The notes under the pieces were generated by a model. That model saw only the letters and a list, made by a program, of their open reading frames with translations, made no database searches and was not told the DNA's origin. From an uncultured Bacteroidales bacterium (GTDB lineage Bacteria > Bacteroidota > Bacteroidia > Bacteroidales > Paludibacteraceae), in NCBI GenBank assembly GCA_949282265.1, contig CASDOZ010000003.1, forward strand, positions 104,422-168,421: a stretch of DNA of 64,000 nucleotides. The letters run 5' to 3'. Shown piece by piece: positions 20,974-30,245 of this stretch. Each line of letters begins with the position of its first letter. Within the stretch, counting starts at the first letter, position 1. The position numbers and the translations under genes were made by a program.

Positions 20974-22350
20974 TCATTCACTTCCACCGCCTAACGCACT
21001 GTACAAGTTAATGACAGATTGCAATTGTGTAAAACGGTCAGAAGCGACGTTCAAACGGGCATCGAGCAAAGACTGCTGTGCCGTAAGCAATTCCAAATAG
21101 GAAGCGTTCCCTGTAAGATACAAGGCTTCAGATGTTTCCGCCGTACGCTCCAGTTCCGTGCATTGTTTCGTATGGATTTCCCAATTGCGTTGCGCCGAAG
21201 CCGAAGCATAGAGTGCATTGTTCACTTCCTCGCCGGCATCCAGCAATGCCTGTTGGTAGTTCAGTTTGGCTATCTCTTCCTCATCCTTGGAAACACGCAA
21301 GTTTGACACGAGTTTTCCACGATTGAAGATAGGTTGCGCCAACGATGCCACAGCCGACAAAATCCAACCTCCGGGATTAGTAACGGCCTCACCCAAGGAG
21401 TTCGTCCAGCCGGCGTTGCCGCTCAACACCAGTTGCGGATAAAATGCGGAACGTGCCTGGTTGGTCGTGTAATAAGCCTCGGCCAAAGCCATTTCCGCCT
21501 GCATCACATCCGGCCGTTTGGAGAGCAAACGTACCGGGATACCGATATTCAGTTGTTCGGGTAGCACCTGTTCTGCCAGCGAGCCGCGCCTGATTGGCTG
21601 GGAAACCATTCCTAGCAACGTACAAAGCGCATTTTCCGCCTCACGTTGCTGACGCAACAAGTCGTTGTGTGTCGCCTCCAGCGCATACAAATTGGCACGC
21701 GCCTGTGTAACCGCATTCTCCGTTTCTTCGCCCACACGCAACATCGCCTCCATCAGCCGGACTTGTTCCTTCCAGAGTTCCAGAGCCGAAGAGCTAATGC
21801 CGATTTGCTCGTCCAGCATCAGAAGCGTATAGTAATCATTTGCTATACTCGCAACCAGTCCCGAACAAACGGCCCGTTTATAGGCTTCCTGCTGCAACAA
21901 AACAGCCTGCGTACCACGTTTGGCATTGAGCAGATTGCCAAACAAATCTATCTCCCAACTGGCCTGCACGGGCAATTCATAGGTTTTCAACGCTGTCTTG
22001 CCGCCATCCGTCGAATTCAAGGCACCTTGCGGAGCAAAAGTCAGCGACGGCAGAAACGAGAGCTTGGCCGCTTTCAGTTGTGCCTGTGCCTGATCAACAC
22101 GCAGCAAAGCAACCTGCATATCCGTGTTATGTTCCAGACCGTAACAAATCAAGTCCTGTAACAAACTGTCTCGGAACAATTCCCGCCAAGGCAGATCGCC
22201 CAAAGTCAACGAATCTTCAGCAACAGCTGTACTGTCATTGTCCCGATATAAACCATCCAAAGGCAAATCCTCCGGACGCTCGTATTTCCGATATATGGAA
22301 CAACTTGCCAATAAAACAACGCCCAATAGAGCATATACTATCTTCCTCAT
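20974..22350 (-). CDS. RND efflux outer-membrane factor lipoprotein (TolC/NodT/OprM family)
   Basis: A 458-residue outer-membrane channel subunit of a tripartite efflux pump. The lipobox is LLASC (Cys17). Two OEP repeats follow, with the long alpha-helices typical of TolC-like proteins (MQVALLRVDQAQAQLKAAK; LNYQQALLDAGEEVNNALYA). The signature KRPDVMQAEMALAEA is present. The ATG overlaps the stop of the upstream permease gene by 4 bp (22347-22350), so translation is coupled. It completes the pump with the permease and the membrane-fusion protein. Confidence 0.95.
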   Translation of the reverse strand: MRKIVYALLGVVLLASCSIYRKYERPEDLPLDGLYRDNDSTAVAEDSLTLGDLPWRELFRDSLLQDLICYGLEHNTDMQVALLRVDQAQAQLKAAKLSFLPSLTFAPQGALNSTDGGKTALKTYELPVQASWEIDLFGNLLNAKRGTQAVLLQQEAYKRAVCSGLVASIANDYYTLLMLDEQIGISSSALELWKEQVRLMEAMLRVGEETENAVTQARANLYALEATHNDLLRQQREAENALCTLLGMVSQPIRRGSLAEQVLPEQLNIGIPVRLLSKRPDVMQAEMALAEAYYTTNQARSAFYPQLVLSGNAGWTNSLGEAVTNPGGWILSAVASLAQPIFNRGKLVSNLRVSKDEEEIAKLNYQQALLDAGEEVNNALYASASAQRNWEIHTKQCTELERTAETSEALYLTGNASYLELLTAQQSLLDARLNVASDRFTQLQSVINLYSALGGGSE

Positions 22351-25300
22351 AACTTTCTGTCTTCTTTTCGTTTACCCATTACCCGTTCTTCCACATACTG
22401 GAACGTAATGAAAAATGCGGGTGTTACAAATAATAATGCGATAGTTCCTATCAACATGCCGCCCACAGCTCCAACACCCAGAGAGGTATTACCGTTGGCA
22501 CCAACGCCCGATGCAAACATAAGCGGCAACAAACCGAATATCATGGTAAGAGCCGTCATCAAAATAGGACGCAAACGAACACCTGCCGCCGAAATAGCTG
22601 CTTGCGTCAAGGACATGCCTTCCTTACGCCGCTCGGTTGCATATTCCGTCAACAAAATTGCTGTTTTGGACAACAAACCGATTAGCATAATCAAACCCGT
22701 CTGCAAATAAATATTGTTTTCTATGCCCCACATCCGTGCAAACAGGAAACTACCCATCAGGCCAAAAGGAACAGACAGAATTACCGCCATCGGGACAAAC
22801 AAACTTTCATACAATGCACACAATATCAAATAAATAAATAACATACAAACACCATATATAATTACAGTGTTATGCGAATCGGCCATTTGCTCTTCTTCGC
22901 GCGTCATACCGGAAAATTCATATCCATATCCAGTCGGCAAAGCTGTTTCCGCAACTTCCTTTACCGCATGGATCACATCACCAGAACTGTAACCCGTTGC
23001 AGGCATACCTTGTACATTGATAGATGAAAACATATTGAAACGTGTCAGCGATTCCGCACCGTATGTTTTAGTCAGCTTCACAAACTGGCTAACCGGCGCC
23101 ATTCCTCCCGCTGTTTTCACAAAAATATTATCCAACGACTGCATGCTATTACGGCTATCGGAAGGTGCTTGGATAATAACGCGGTACAATTTCGTAAAAC
23201 GGTTGAAATTGGATGCATATATACTGCCGAAATATCCCGACAAAACAGACAAGACATGTTCCGTTGTGACACCGGCACGCTGGCATTGTGCTTCATCCAC
23301 ATCAACACGATATTGCGGAAAATTCGCACTGAACGAAGTGTAAGCCAACTGGATTTCAGGACGTTTATTCAACTCTGCCAAGAAATGGTCAGTAACTTGG
23401 CTCAATGCAGCAATTCCCTTGCCGGAACGGTCTTGCAAATACAATTCAAAACTGTTTCCTGTACCATAACCGGAGATCATTGGTGGCAAGAATACAAATA
23501 TATTAGCATTCTTGATATGTGCCGTACACCGGTAAATCTCATCAGAAACGGCATTTACACTATTTTCCTCCCCTTTTCGTTCATCCCAATGTTTCAATTT
23601 AATAATAAACATACCATGTGATGCCCCACTACCGGAGCCCATCCCGAAACCGGCAACTTTATTGAAATTATCTATTTGAGGAATCTTCAATAGTTCTTTT
23701 TCCACCTCGTCCATAATACTTGCCGTTTCAGCAAGCGTGCTGCCTGCCGGCGCATCCAGACTAACGAAAATAGAACCAGTGTCTTCCGAAGGAACCAAGC
23801 TCGTCTTGGTCGTACCCATAAAGTAGAACAACAACCCGACCGCCAAGGCAAATGCCGTCCAAGCCATCCATTTGCGCTTAATAAAAAATTTGACGCCACT
23901 TTTATATTTCAACACGATGCGTTTGAACGCCGCATCAAAAGCCAAACGGAAGCGCGTGGAAAATTCCGGTTTTTTGCCATCTACCAGAATCTCATTAGGA
24001 CGTAAAATCAACGCACATAATGCCGGTGAAAGTGTTAATGCATTAATAGCTGAAATACCGACTGCCACTGCCATCGTAACACCAAACTGAGTATAAAACA
24101 CACCGGAAGTGCCACCCATAAACGATACTGGAATAAATACAGCCATAAACACTAACGTGGAAGTAACAATAGCCGATGAAATTCCATCCATTGCATTAAT
24201 AGCCGCTTTGTAAGGCGAACGGTAGCCATCATCGAAACGTACTTGCACCGCCTCCACAACAATTATGGCATCATCCACAACCGTACCAATAGCCAGAATC
24301 AATGCAAACAATGTCAACAAGTTAATACTGAAACCCGCAATATACAAGGCAGCAAACGTACCTATCAACGACACGAAAATACTAATGGTCGGAATCAGTG
24401 TGGAGCGAGGGTTTTGCAAGAACAAATAGACAACCAGCACGACCAGAACAATCGCTTCCAGAAGAGTTTTAATCACCTCATTAATAGAAGCATCAAGGAA
24501 GTTTTTGGTACTCATCAGTTCCACGATTTCCATATCATCCGGCAAGTTTTCCGACAACTCTGCCAAATAGGCGTCTATTTCCTGAATGATTTCATTGGCA
24601 TTCGTTCCTGCCATTTGGTTTATCATGCAGGTAGTACCAGGAGCAGCGTTCACCGTACCAGTATAAGAATAGCTCTGTGCACCTAATTCTACCTCAGCAA
24701 TATCTTTCAATTTCAGCACACGGCCATCATCATAAGCCTTGATGACAATTTCTTCAAATTCCTGTTCTGTTTCCAAACGGCCACGGTATTTCAACGTGTA
24801 TTGATACACATTTTTGGAATCCTCACCTATGGCACCGGTAGATGCTTCAATGTTTTGGCTTGAAAGAGCGGCTTCTACATCACTGGGCTCCAATTCATAT
24901 TGTGCCATGACATCTGGCTTCAACCATATACGCATAGCATAAGCGCCCCCCATGACATTCACTTCGCCTACACCCGAAATACGCTGGATTTGCGGTTTAA
25001 CATTAATTTCCAGATAATTAGTCAGGAAGTTCTCATCATATGTCCCGTTCGGGCTGTAAAGACCAAAGATTTTCAACATGCTGGTCTGCCGTTTCATGGT
25101 GGTAACTCCAACTTTAGTTACCTCCGCTGGCAAAAGTGATGTTGCCGTGGACACTTTGTTCTGCACATTCACAGCTGCCATATCCGGATCACTTCCCTGC
25201 TTGAAATAAACAGTTATTTCCGCACGTCCCGTGTTACTGGCTGTGGAAGTCATGTAAGTCATGTTTTCCACACCATTGATGGCTTCTTCCAACGGGACGA

Positions 25301-25487
25301 TAACACTCTTTTGTACAGCCTCTGCATTAGCACCACTATACGTTGTGGAAACACGGATGGTCGGCGGTGCTATATCCGGATATTGCTCCACTGACAAGGC
25401 ATACAGCCCGATAAGTCCGGCCACAAGAATAACGACCGAAATGACAATGGACAAAATCGGCCGATCTATGAAATGTTGCAGTTTCAT
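22347..25487 (-). CDS. RND multidrug efflux permease (AcrB/MexB, HAE1 family)
   Basis: A 1046-residue inner-membrane proton/drug antiporter. The length and the 12-segment pattern with two large periplasmic loops are typical of the HAE1 family. Recognisable blocks include FIDRPILSIVISVVI at the N-terminus, the TM4 charge-relay segment LALILAIGTVVDDAIIVVEA with paired Asp, and FGLLPLMFASGVGANGNTSLG near the C-terminus. It overlaps both neighbours by 4 bp, in the order fusion protein, permease, outer-membrane factor. Substrates are unknown; relatives export drugs, dyes and bile salts. Confidence 0.96.
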   Translation of the reverse strand: MKLQHFIDRPILSIVISVVILVAGLIGLYALSVEQYPDIAPPTIRVSTTYSGANAEAVQKSVIVPLEEAINGVENMTYMTSTASNTGRAEITVYFKQGSDPDMAAVNVQNKVSTATSLLPAEVTKVGVTTMKRQTSMLKIFGLYSPNGTYDENFLTNYLEINVKPQIQRISGVGEVNVMGGAYAMRIWLKPDVMAQYELEPSDVEAALSSQNIEASTGAIGEDSKNVYQYTLKYRGRLETEQEFEEIVIKAYDDGRVLKLKDIAEVELGAQSYSYTGTVNAAPGTTCMINQMAGTNANEIIQEIDAYLAELSENLPDDMEIVELMSTKNFLDASINEVIKTLLEAIVLVVLVVYLFLQNPRSTLIPTISIFVSLIGTFAALYIAGFSINLLTLFALILAIGTVVDDAIIVVEAVQVRFDDGYRSPYKAAINAMDGISSAIVTSTLVFMAVFIPVSFMGGTSGVFYTQFGVTMAVAVGISAINALTLSPALCALILRPNEILVDGKKPEFSTRFRLAFDAAFKRIVLKYKSGVKFFIKRKWMAWTAFALAVGLLFYFMGTTKTSLVPSEDTGSIFVSLDAPAGSTLAETASIMDEVEKELLKIPQIDNFNKVAGFGMGSGSGASHGMFIIKLKHWDERKGEENSVNAVSDEIYRCTAHIKNANIFVFLPPMISGYGTGNSFELYLQDRSGKGIAALSQVTDHFLAELNKRPEIQLAYTSFSANFPQYRVDVDEAQCQRAGVTTEHVLSVLSGYFGSIYASNFNRFTKLYRVIIQAPSDSRNSMQSLDNIFVKTAGGMAPVSQFVKLTKTYGAESLTRFNMFSSINVQGMPATGYSSGDVIHAVKEVAETALPTGYGYEFSGMTREEEQMADSHNTVIIYGVCMLFIYLILCALYESLFVPMAVILSVPFGLMGSFLFARMWGIENNIYLQTGLIMLIGLLSKTAILLTEYATERRKEGMSLTQAAISAAGVRLRPILMTALTMIFGLLPLMFASGVGANGNTSLGVGAVGGMLIGTIALLFVTPAFFITFQYVEERVMGKRKEDRKL

Positions 25488-26632
25488 ACGCCTTCCTCCC
25501 CGTTGTCGTTCGCGCCGGAAACCATATCATCCGGAACAACAAGTTCTGTCCCGTTTTTCAGGAAGCCAGCACCTTCAGATACTATCACATCGCCTTCCTC
25601 CAAACCATTCTCCACAATATATTCCACTCCATCATTGATTTTGAAGACTTCTATTGGCGTCGAAACAGCTTTTCCATCCACTACTTTATATACATAAATA
25701 CGGTCTTGGATTTCATACGTACTGCCCTGCGGAATAATCAAACATTGATTACGCTCATAGGGTACCAAAATATTGGCTGAACCACCGCTCAACAATCGCC
25801 TGTCTGGGTTTCCGAATACGGCACGCACACTGGCAGTACCGGTCGTCTTATCAATAATACCACTAATAACATCCACCCGGCCTTTGTGCTCGTACACCGT
25901 TCCGTCATTTAGTTCCAACGACACTTCAGGAAAAGATGCAAGCGCCTTGTCCAACGAACCATATTGAGCAGTCAGGGAAAGCACCTGTTTTTCTGTCATG
26001 GAAAAATAAACATACATTTTAGAATTGTCCGAAACACGGATTAAAGGTTCTGCTTGAGATGAGCTAACCAGCGCGCCAATACGGAACGAAGTCATACCAG
26101 CATAACCATCCACAGGACTTTTTACTTCTGTGTAGGAAAGATTGTTTTGCGCATTCACCAATTCAGCGCGAGCCTGTTCCAAAACAGCCTGAGCACTTTT
26201 GTAGTTGTTTTCTGATGTGCGAAGCTCAAAATCCGAAACAACTTTATCCTGATACAAAATTTGTTTGCCTTCCAGGTTCTGTGCCGCAATAGCTTCATTG
26301 GCTTCCGCTGTAGCCACCGCTGCCTCAGCCTGTTTGACCGCCGCAATATAAGGAATCTGGTCTATTACAAACAAAATTTGCCCTTTCCTGACATGAGCGC
26401 CTTCTTCTACCAAAACTTGCGTAATCGTACCCGATACCTGCGGCCGGATTTCCACATCCTGTTTACCTTCTATCACTGCGGAATATTTGACAGATAACAT
26501 CCTGTCCTCCGCCTTCAACTTCATAAGAGGATACTCCTCCCTGCTGTCCTGTTGCTGTTTTTCACGCTGACAAGCGGATAACAAACATAACAGGCACAGA
26601 CCCAACATGGGCATCTTTTTTACCTTAATCAT
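25484..26632 (-). CDS. RND efflux membrane-fusion protein (AcrA/MexA family)
   Basis: A 382-residue periplasmic adaptor lipoprotein. The start at 26632 (MIKVKKMPML) places a signal peptide directly before the lipobox LLSAC. An in-frame upstream Met at 26671 is rejected because it lies upstream of the TAnnTTTG promoter box at 26657-26664. Domains in order are lipoyl-like half (VIEGKQDVEIRPQVSG), alpha-hairpin (AVKQAEAAVATAEANEAIAAQ), second lipoyl half, and beta-barrel. A GGATT-like site precedes the start. It is the first gene of the efflux operon, overlaps the permease by 4 bp, and is divergent from an AraC-type regulator. Confidence 0.94.
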   Translation of the reverse strand: MIKVKKMPMLGLCLLCLLSACQREKQQQDSREEYPLMKLKAEDRMLSVKYSAVIEGKQDVEIRPQVSGTITQVLVEEGAHVRKGQILFVIDQIPYIAAVKQAEAAVATAEANEAIAAQNLEGKQILYQDKVVSDFELRTSENNYKSAQAVLEQARAELVNAQNNLSYTEVKSPVDGYAGMTSFRIGALVSSSQAEPLIRVSDNSKMYVYFSMTEKQVLSLTAQYGSLDKALASFPEVSLELNDGTVYEHKGRVDVISGIIDKTTGTASVRAVFGNPDRRLLSGGSANILVPYERNQCLIIPQGSTYEIQDRIYVYKVVDGKAVSTPIEVFKINDGVEYIVENGLEEGDVIVSEGAGFLKNGTELVVPDDMVSGANDNGEEGV

Positions 26633-26656
26633 AACTAATCCTTCATTTTTGCGGTG

Positions 26657-26664
26657 CAAAGTTA
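26657..26664 (-). promoter_or_regulatory. TAnnTTTG promoter element of the efflux operon
   Basis: The complement reads TAACTTTG, 24 bp before the fusion-protein ATG at 26632. Its position rules out the longer upstream start. Confidence 0.75.
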
Positions 26665-26690
26665 CAAGCAATCATATTTGTTTTGTTTGA

Positions 26691-26711
26691 ACAAATGGGA
26701 CAATCATTTGT
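26691..26711. promoter_or_regulatory. Candidate operator between the efflux operon and its regulator
   Basis: An inverted repeat, ACAAAT-N9-ATTTGT, 27 bp upstream of the efflux promoter box and within the divergent intergenic region. It is a plausible binding site for the adjacent AraC-type protein; no experimental support. Confidence 0.4.
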
Positions 26712-26794
26712 CAATAATTCCCTACATTAGAAATTATTAGCAAAATACATAGTGAATTAGCTTACAAATTTATTTTCGTTAAAACCGAACTTTT

Positions 26795-26802
26795 TATCTT
26801 TG
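26795..26802 (+). promoter_or_regulatory. TAnnTTTG promoter element of the AraC-type regulator gene
   Basis: TATCTTTG, only 10 bp before the ATG at 26813. Transcription from here would leave almost no leader for that ATG, so initiation at Met8 (26834) is an alternative. Confidence 0.65.
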
Positions 26803-26812
26803 CCCCCAAAAT

Positions 26813-27724
26813 ATGGATTTGCAAAATACAACCATGACCCCAAAAGAATTATTGCCGTTGTTCTCACCATACCGTTATGTGGACAACCAAATTCTGCTTA
26901 TACCTCCGGTAGACTTCAGGAAACTGGAAGGGCGTACCATAGGCGGAAGCCGCATGTTCATGCTTGTATGCAGCGGAAGTTTACATGTGGAACTACACAA
27001 TAGTTTGGAGTCTGAATCAAATGATAAAAGTAGTCAAATGGGGGCAAACAGTTTTTTAGATATTCTGGACGTGATTACAGTGCGACTTGACAGGTTCAGC
27101 CCCGATTTAAAAGCTTGGTGCCTGTTTATTTCGTTCGAATTTGCCAGAGAATCACTGAAAAACTTGCTCCCCGGTCCTCCAAAAGCTATACTGGACTTAT
27201 CACGTATGCCCATCCTGCACTTCTCGTCAAGCGAATGCAAAACGCTCGAACAGCGACTTATGCTGTTGGAAGACAGTCTACGCGACAACAAACATTTTTA
27301 CCGGCAAGAAGTCATCAAACTTTATTTCAAAAGTTTTAGCTTGGAATTGGGGAATATCCTGCTCGCCTACGAACAATCGATCGACAAAACACCTGCACAT
27401 GTCAGCAAACGAGACTTTATAACGCTGAATTTCATCAAACTTGTTTCCAAACATTTTGCCACTGAACACACGTTGAAATTCTATGCAGACAAATTATGCC
27501 TTTCTGCCAAGCATCTGACACGCATTATAAAAGCAACAACGGGCAAAACGCCGCATGATATTCTTTACAAGAGAATCGTTCAGCAAGCCTTAGCAATGCT
27601 TGACGACGACAGGATATCCATCGGGCAAATTGCGGAAGAACTGCATTTTTCCGACCAAGCCGCTTTCTGCAAATTTTTTAAGAAACAGATGGGCATTACG
27701 CCGACATCCTACCGAAAACGCTAA
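26813..27724 (+). CDS. AraC family transcriptional regulator
   Basis: A 303-residue regulator. The N-terminal ~180 residues are a cupin-like sensor domain typical of AraC proteins (GRTIGGSRMFMLVCSG). The C-terminal ~100 residues contain two helix-turn-helix motifs: LKFYADKLCLSAKHLTRIIKA and ISIGQIAEELHFSDQAAFCKFF, followed by KKQMGITPTSYRK, the family signature. It is transcribed divergently from the RND efflux operon, which makes it the likely local regulator of that pump. Start 26813 or 26834 (MTPKELLPLF). The effector is unknown. Confidence 0.92.
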   Translation: MDLQNTTMTPKELLPLFSPYRYVDNQILLIPPVDFRKLEGRTIGGSRMFMLVCSGSLHVELHNSLESESNDKSSQMGANSFLDILDVITVRLDRFSPDLKAWCLFISFEFARESLKNLLPGPPKAILDLSRMPILHFSSSECKTLEQRLMLLEDSLRDNKHFYRQEVIKLYFKSFSLELGNILLAYEQSIDKTPAHVSKRDFITLNFIKLVSKHFATEHTLKFYADKLCLSAKHLTRIIKATTGKTPHDILYKRIVQQALAMLDDDRISIGQIAEELHFSDQAAFCKFFKKQMGITPTSYRKR

Positions 27725-28525
27725 AAAAACAGCACATTCCCTACTCCGACAATCATGTCGGCTGCCAATCCAGACAATTGGTGGAAGTACAATCGACTGT
27801 GCAGAAGGGCGCGATGGTACAACGGCGCAACTGTGCCGTCACCCCGTGTCCGACACGGAGCCTTGGGGAGTGAAGGCGAGGATGAAACGCGCGTCCCATC
27901 TCCTGGATGCCCGCTCGGAGGCAGGAATGACACTGTAAGAAACTCACCGACAAATCCGTTGGAAAACTTCAGCAGAACAACCACCGAAAGAAATGGATGC
28001 ACGCCGGATCTGAAAAAATGAGTTTTAGAATTTAACAAAAGAAAATTAAAATCAATCCAAAAAACGCCTTTTTTACGCCAAATTTTTGAAGGCACTTTTG
28101 CCTATTCTACAATTTTTCCAATAAAAACAGATAAATTTTTCATAGGCTACCCTTTTCAAACTACCGCCATTCAACGATTGCCCGTTTTTTTTTACCGTTT
28201 TTCTCCCGAAAAAACAGATAAATAACATCCGTTTACATTTCAGAGGGTTTCCGAGGAAAACATCTTTCGTTATATTTGGCTTGGATTTTTCCGAAGACAG
28301 CAGGCCACAATGCCCACACGGGAAACGACATGCAGCCGCGGGCCTTTTCTTCCCGATTTGCTTGTCGTAATATACGGACATAGCCAAAACAGAATCCAAT
28401 GTTAAACAAAAGGCTTTCGGAAAAACACAATGTGAATACAGAACTATAAACTCAATTCAAGCAGCAAATGAGTTCTACTACTTGAATTTGAGAAATATCA
28501 ACAAACAGAACTCATCCATATTGTT
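27725..28525. other. Intergenic region with a GC-rich segment and an AT-rich leader
   Basis: An 801-bp region without a supportable gene. 27790-27945 is GC-rich and carries a perfect hairpin (CCGTGTC / GACACGG, about 27844-27858) and text resembling dispersed extragenic repeats. From about 28020 the sequence is strongly AT-rich; AAAACAGATAAAT occurs twice (near 28125 and 28210). Confidence 0.5.
28451..28492. promoter_or_regulatory. Hairpin or operator upstream of the broken lipoprotein gene
   Basis: CTCAATTCAAG (28451-28461) pairs with CTTGAATTTGAG (28481-28492) with a one-base bulge. The structure ends 33 bp before the ATG at 28526. It could be an operator or a leader hairpin. Confidence 0.4.
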
Positions 28526-30044
28526 ATGAAAAAGTATTATTTATTACATTATTTACTGTTTTGCTGCATAACTCTTGTAATAGGTATATCGTGCAGTGAT
28601 AAAGAAAATGTTAACGCTCCCGAAGAAGTAGAGGACTCAGAAAAATTAGCAGATCCGCTTCCTTCTACTGACCAATTAACTGTTAAGCATAACAACACAC
28701 TTTATTTTCTTTCGTCTTGGAGTAAAGAAGACCATGCAGTGTCCGATAATATGGTAAACCGTTACAAAGAAGCCAAGCCTTATACTTCTGGAACAAAAAT
28801 GGAGGTCGGCGATGCATTTTTCTTTACCCAACAAGATATTGCCCGGTTCCAATCGGATGCCGCTCTGTTGGCCGACATCAAGGATATGTTCCACAAGCAA
28901 AGCATCGTTATGATGATGAAGGGAGGGAGGAACGAACGAAGATTTTAATACCGTCTGCACACTGCTTGATTGCTATAATCCATACCCAAAGGAAGAGGAG
29001 TCACATCCGAACGAACTGCCATTGTGGGTATTTTCCGGACCTTTACCATCAGCGAGCGGATTCTATTCTAAGCTCAATGGTCTCAGCGCGGCTACCGGAG
29101 TTGAAGGTGTTGAAGGTGTTGAAGGAGTTGAAGGCGAAGAATCTGTACAAGTGATCAATGAATACGGACAGGGTATTAATTGCGATATGACAAGCCTAAG
29201 TTTACAGAGAGCCCTGGAACCGAAGGCTCCATCAAACAGTTCATCGAATTTGACAGACTTGGTATCTGCCTATATCGTTACCGGCCAGCGAAGTGAAGCC
29301 GTACCTGTTTATATAGGTAGTGATGAAGGAAAAACCGTTACTTTCCAAGTGGAAACTAAGATATGGACCGCTTATAGCAAAGACAAAAAAAGCCATTTCT
29401 ATTTGGTAAACCTTGGTTTTATAGCCCACGTAGAACCTGCATTTTATGGAGAGTGGCATTGCGATAGCTGGAAAGCGTATGGCTGTTGCCTGACTAACGT
29501 AGAACTGAAATGTTATCCATTTCAATCAAATGGTGCCATTATTCATGCTCATGCCCCCCAAACTACTGAACACCAGACATCTTATACCAGTCAAGTATCT
29601 ATGCAGTTAGGAGGAGTTGTCAATATTGAAGGTCCCCAAATTACAGGCGGAGTAACCATTTCCAATAGCCATACGGAAACAATAAATGACATCGAAGTAA
29701 TAAATAAAACCAATCCTGCTCAGGGTTCTCCAATACTTAATTGGCGATTTGATTTACGCGAACCTACTTCACATTTTAATATGTTTTGTTATGAACAAAG
29801 TGCTATCGATGCAGGTGCTAAGGCAGGAATAACCACTTGTAGTTTATCCACAGACTTTATTATTTCAGTACCGGAAGGGGCTGATAACGAATGGGTAGTG
29901 TCTATGCTTCCAACAGTAAAAGCATTTTTCTTTTCCGACTTCCTGGGAGTACATAAACAACAAGAACATGTATATGATTCAAGCATCGGTTGGTTTATAG
30001 ATAATTATATATCCTTTCCGACTGTCGATCTGAAAGATGAATAA
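28526..30044 (+). pseudogene. Lipoprotein of unknown family, interrupted by a frameshift
   Basis: Two overlapping frames make up one protein. Frame 1 (28526-28948) starts with a lipoprotein signal, lipobox GISC (Cys24), and stops after KGGRNERRF. A second frame, open from before 28923 to 30044, continues in register of sense (EGGTNEDFNTVCTLLDC ...). A one-base excess within the purine tract at 28917-28930 (AAGGGAGGGAGGAAC) explains the break; restored, the product would be about 505 residues. The second part has a VEG repeat (29100-29135) and beta-rich sequence with no family I recognise. The break may be a true mutation, an assembly error or a slippery switch. The protein would lie in the outer membrane or on the cell surface. 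Confidence 0.75.
29100..29135 (+). repeat. 9-bp in-frame tandem repeat
   Basis: Four copies of GTTGAAGGN encode four Val-Glu-Gly units. The unit length keeps the frame, so copy-number change would vary protein length only. Confidence 0.85.
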
Positions 30045-30177
30045 CATTTCTAATATATCAACTGTGACATACCTATACTTATGCTCGCTAAAACGTTGGA
30101 ATACAATCAAACTACTGAAATCTATAATGAATTTTACCTGTAAACCATAACGCTAAACAAGCAGATAACATTATTTA

Positions 30178-30213
30178 AATCCGCCAAGAACAAAAATGTT
30201 CCTGGCGGATTCT
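30178..30213. terminator. Bidirectional terminator
   Basis: A 15-bp stem with one mismatch (30178-30192 with 30197-30211) closes an AAAA loop and is followed by TTAATTTTT. It separates the broken lipoprotein gene (+) and the SulP gene (-), which converge here. Confidence 0.82.
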
Positions 30214-30245
30214 TAATTTTTCAGACATTCACCCTCCCGCAAAAA

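Noticed and set aside
26633-26671. Longer start for the efflux fusion protein
   Set aside because: It would begin upstream of the TAnnTTTG box and would place 13 residues before the lipoprotein signal.
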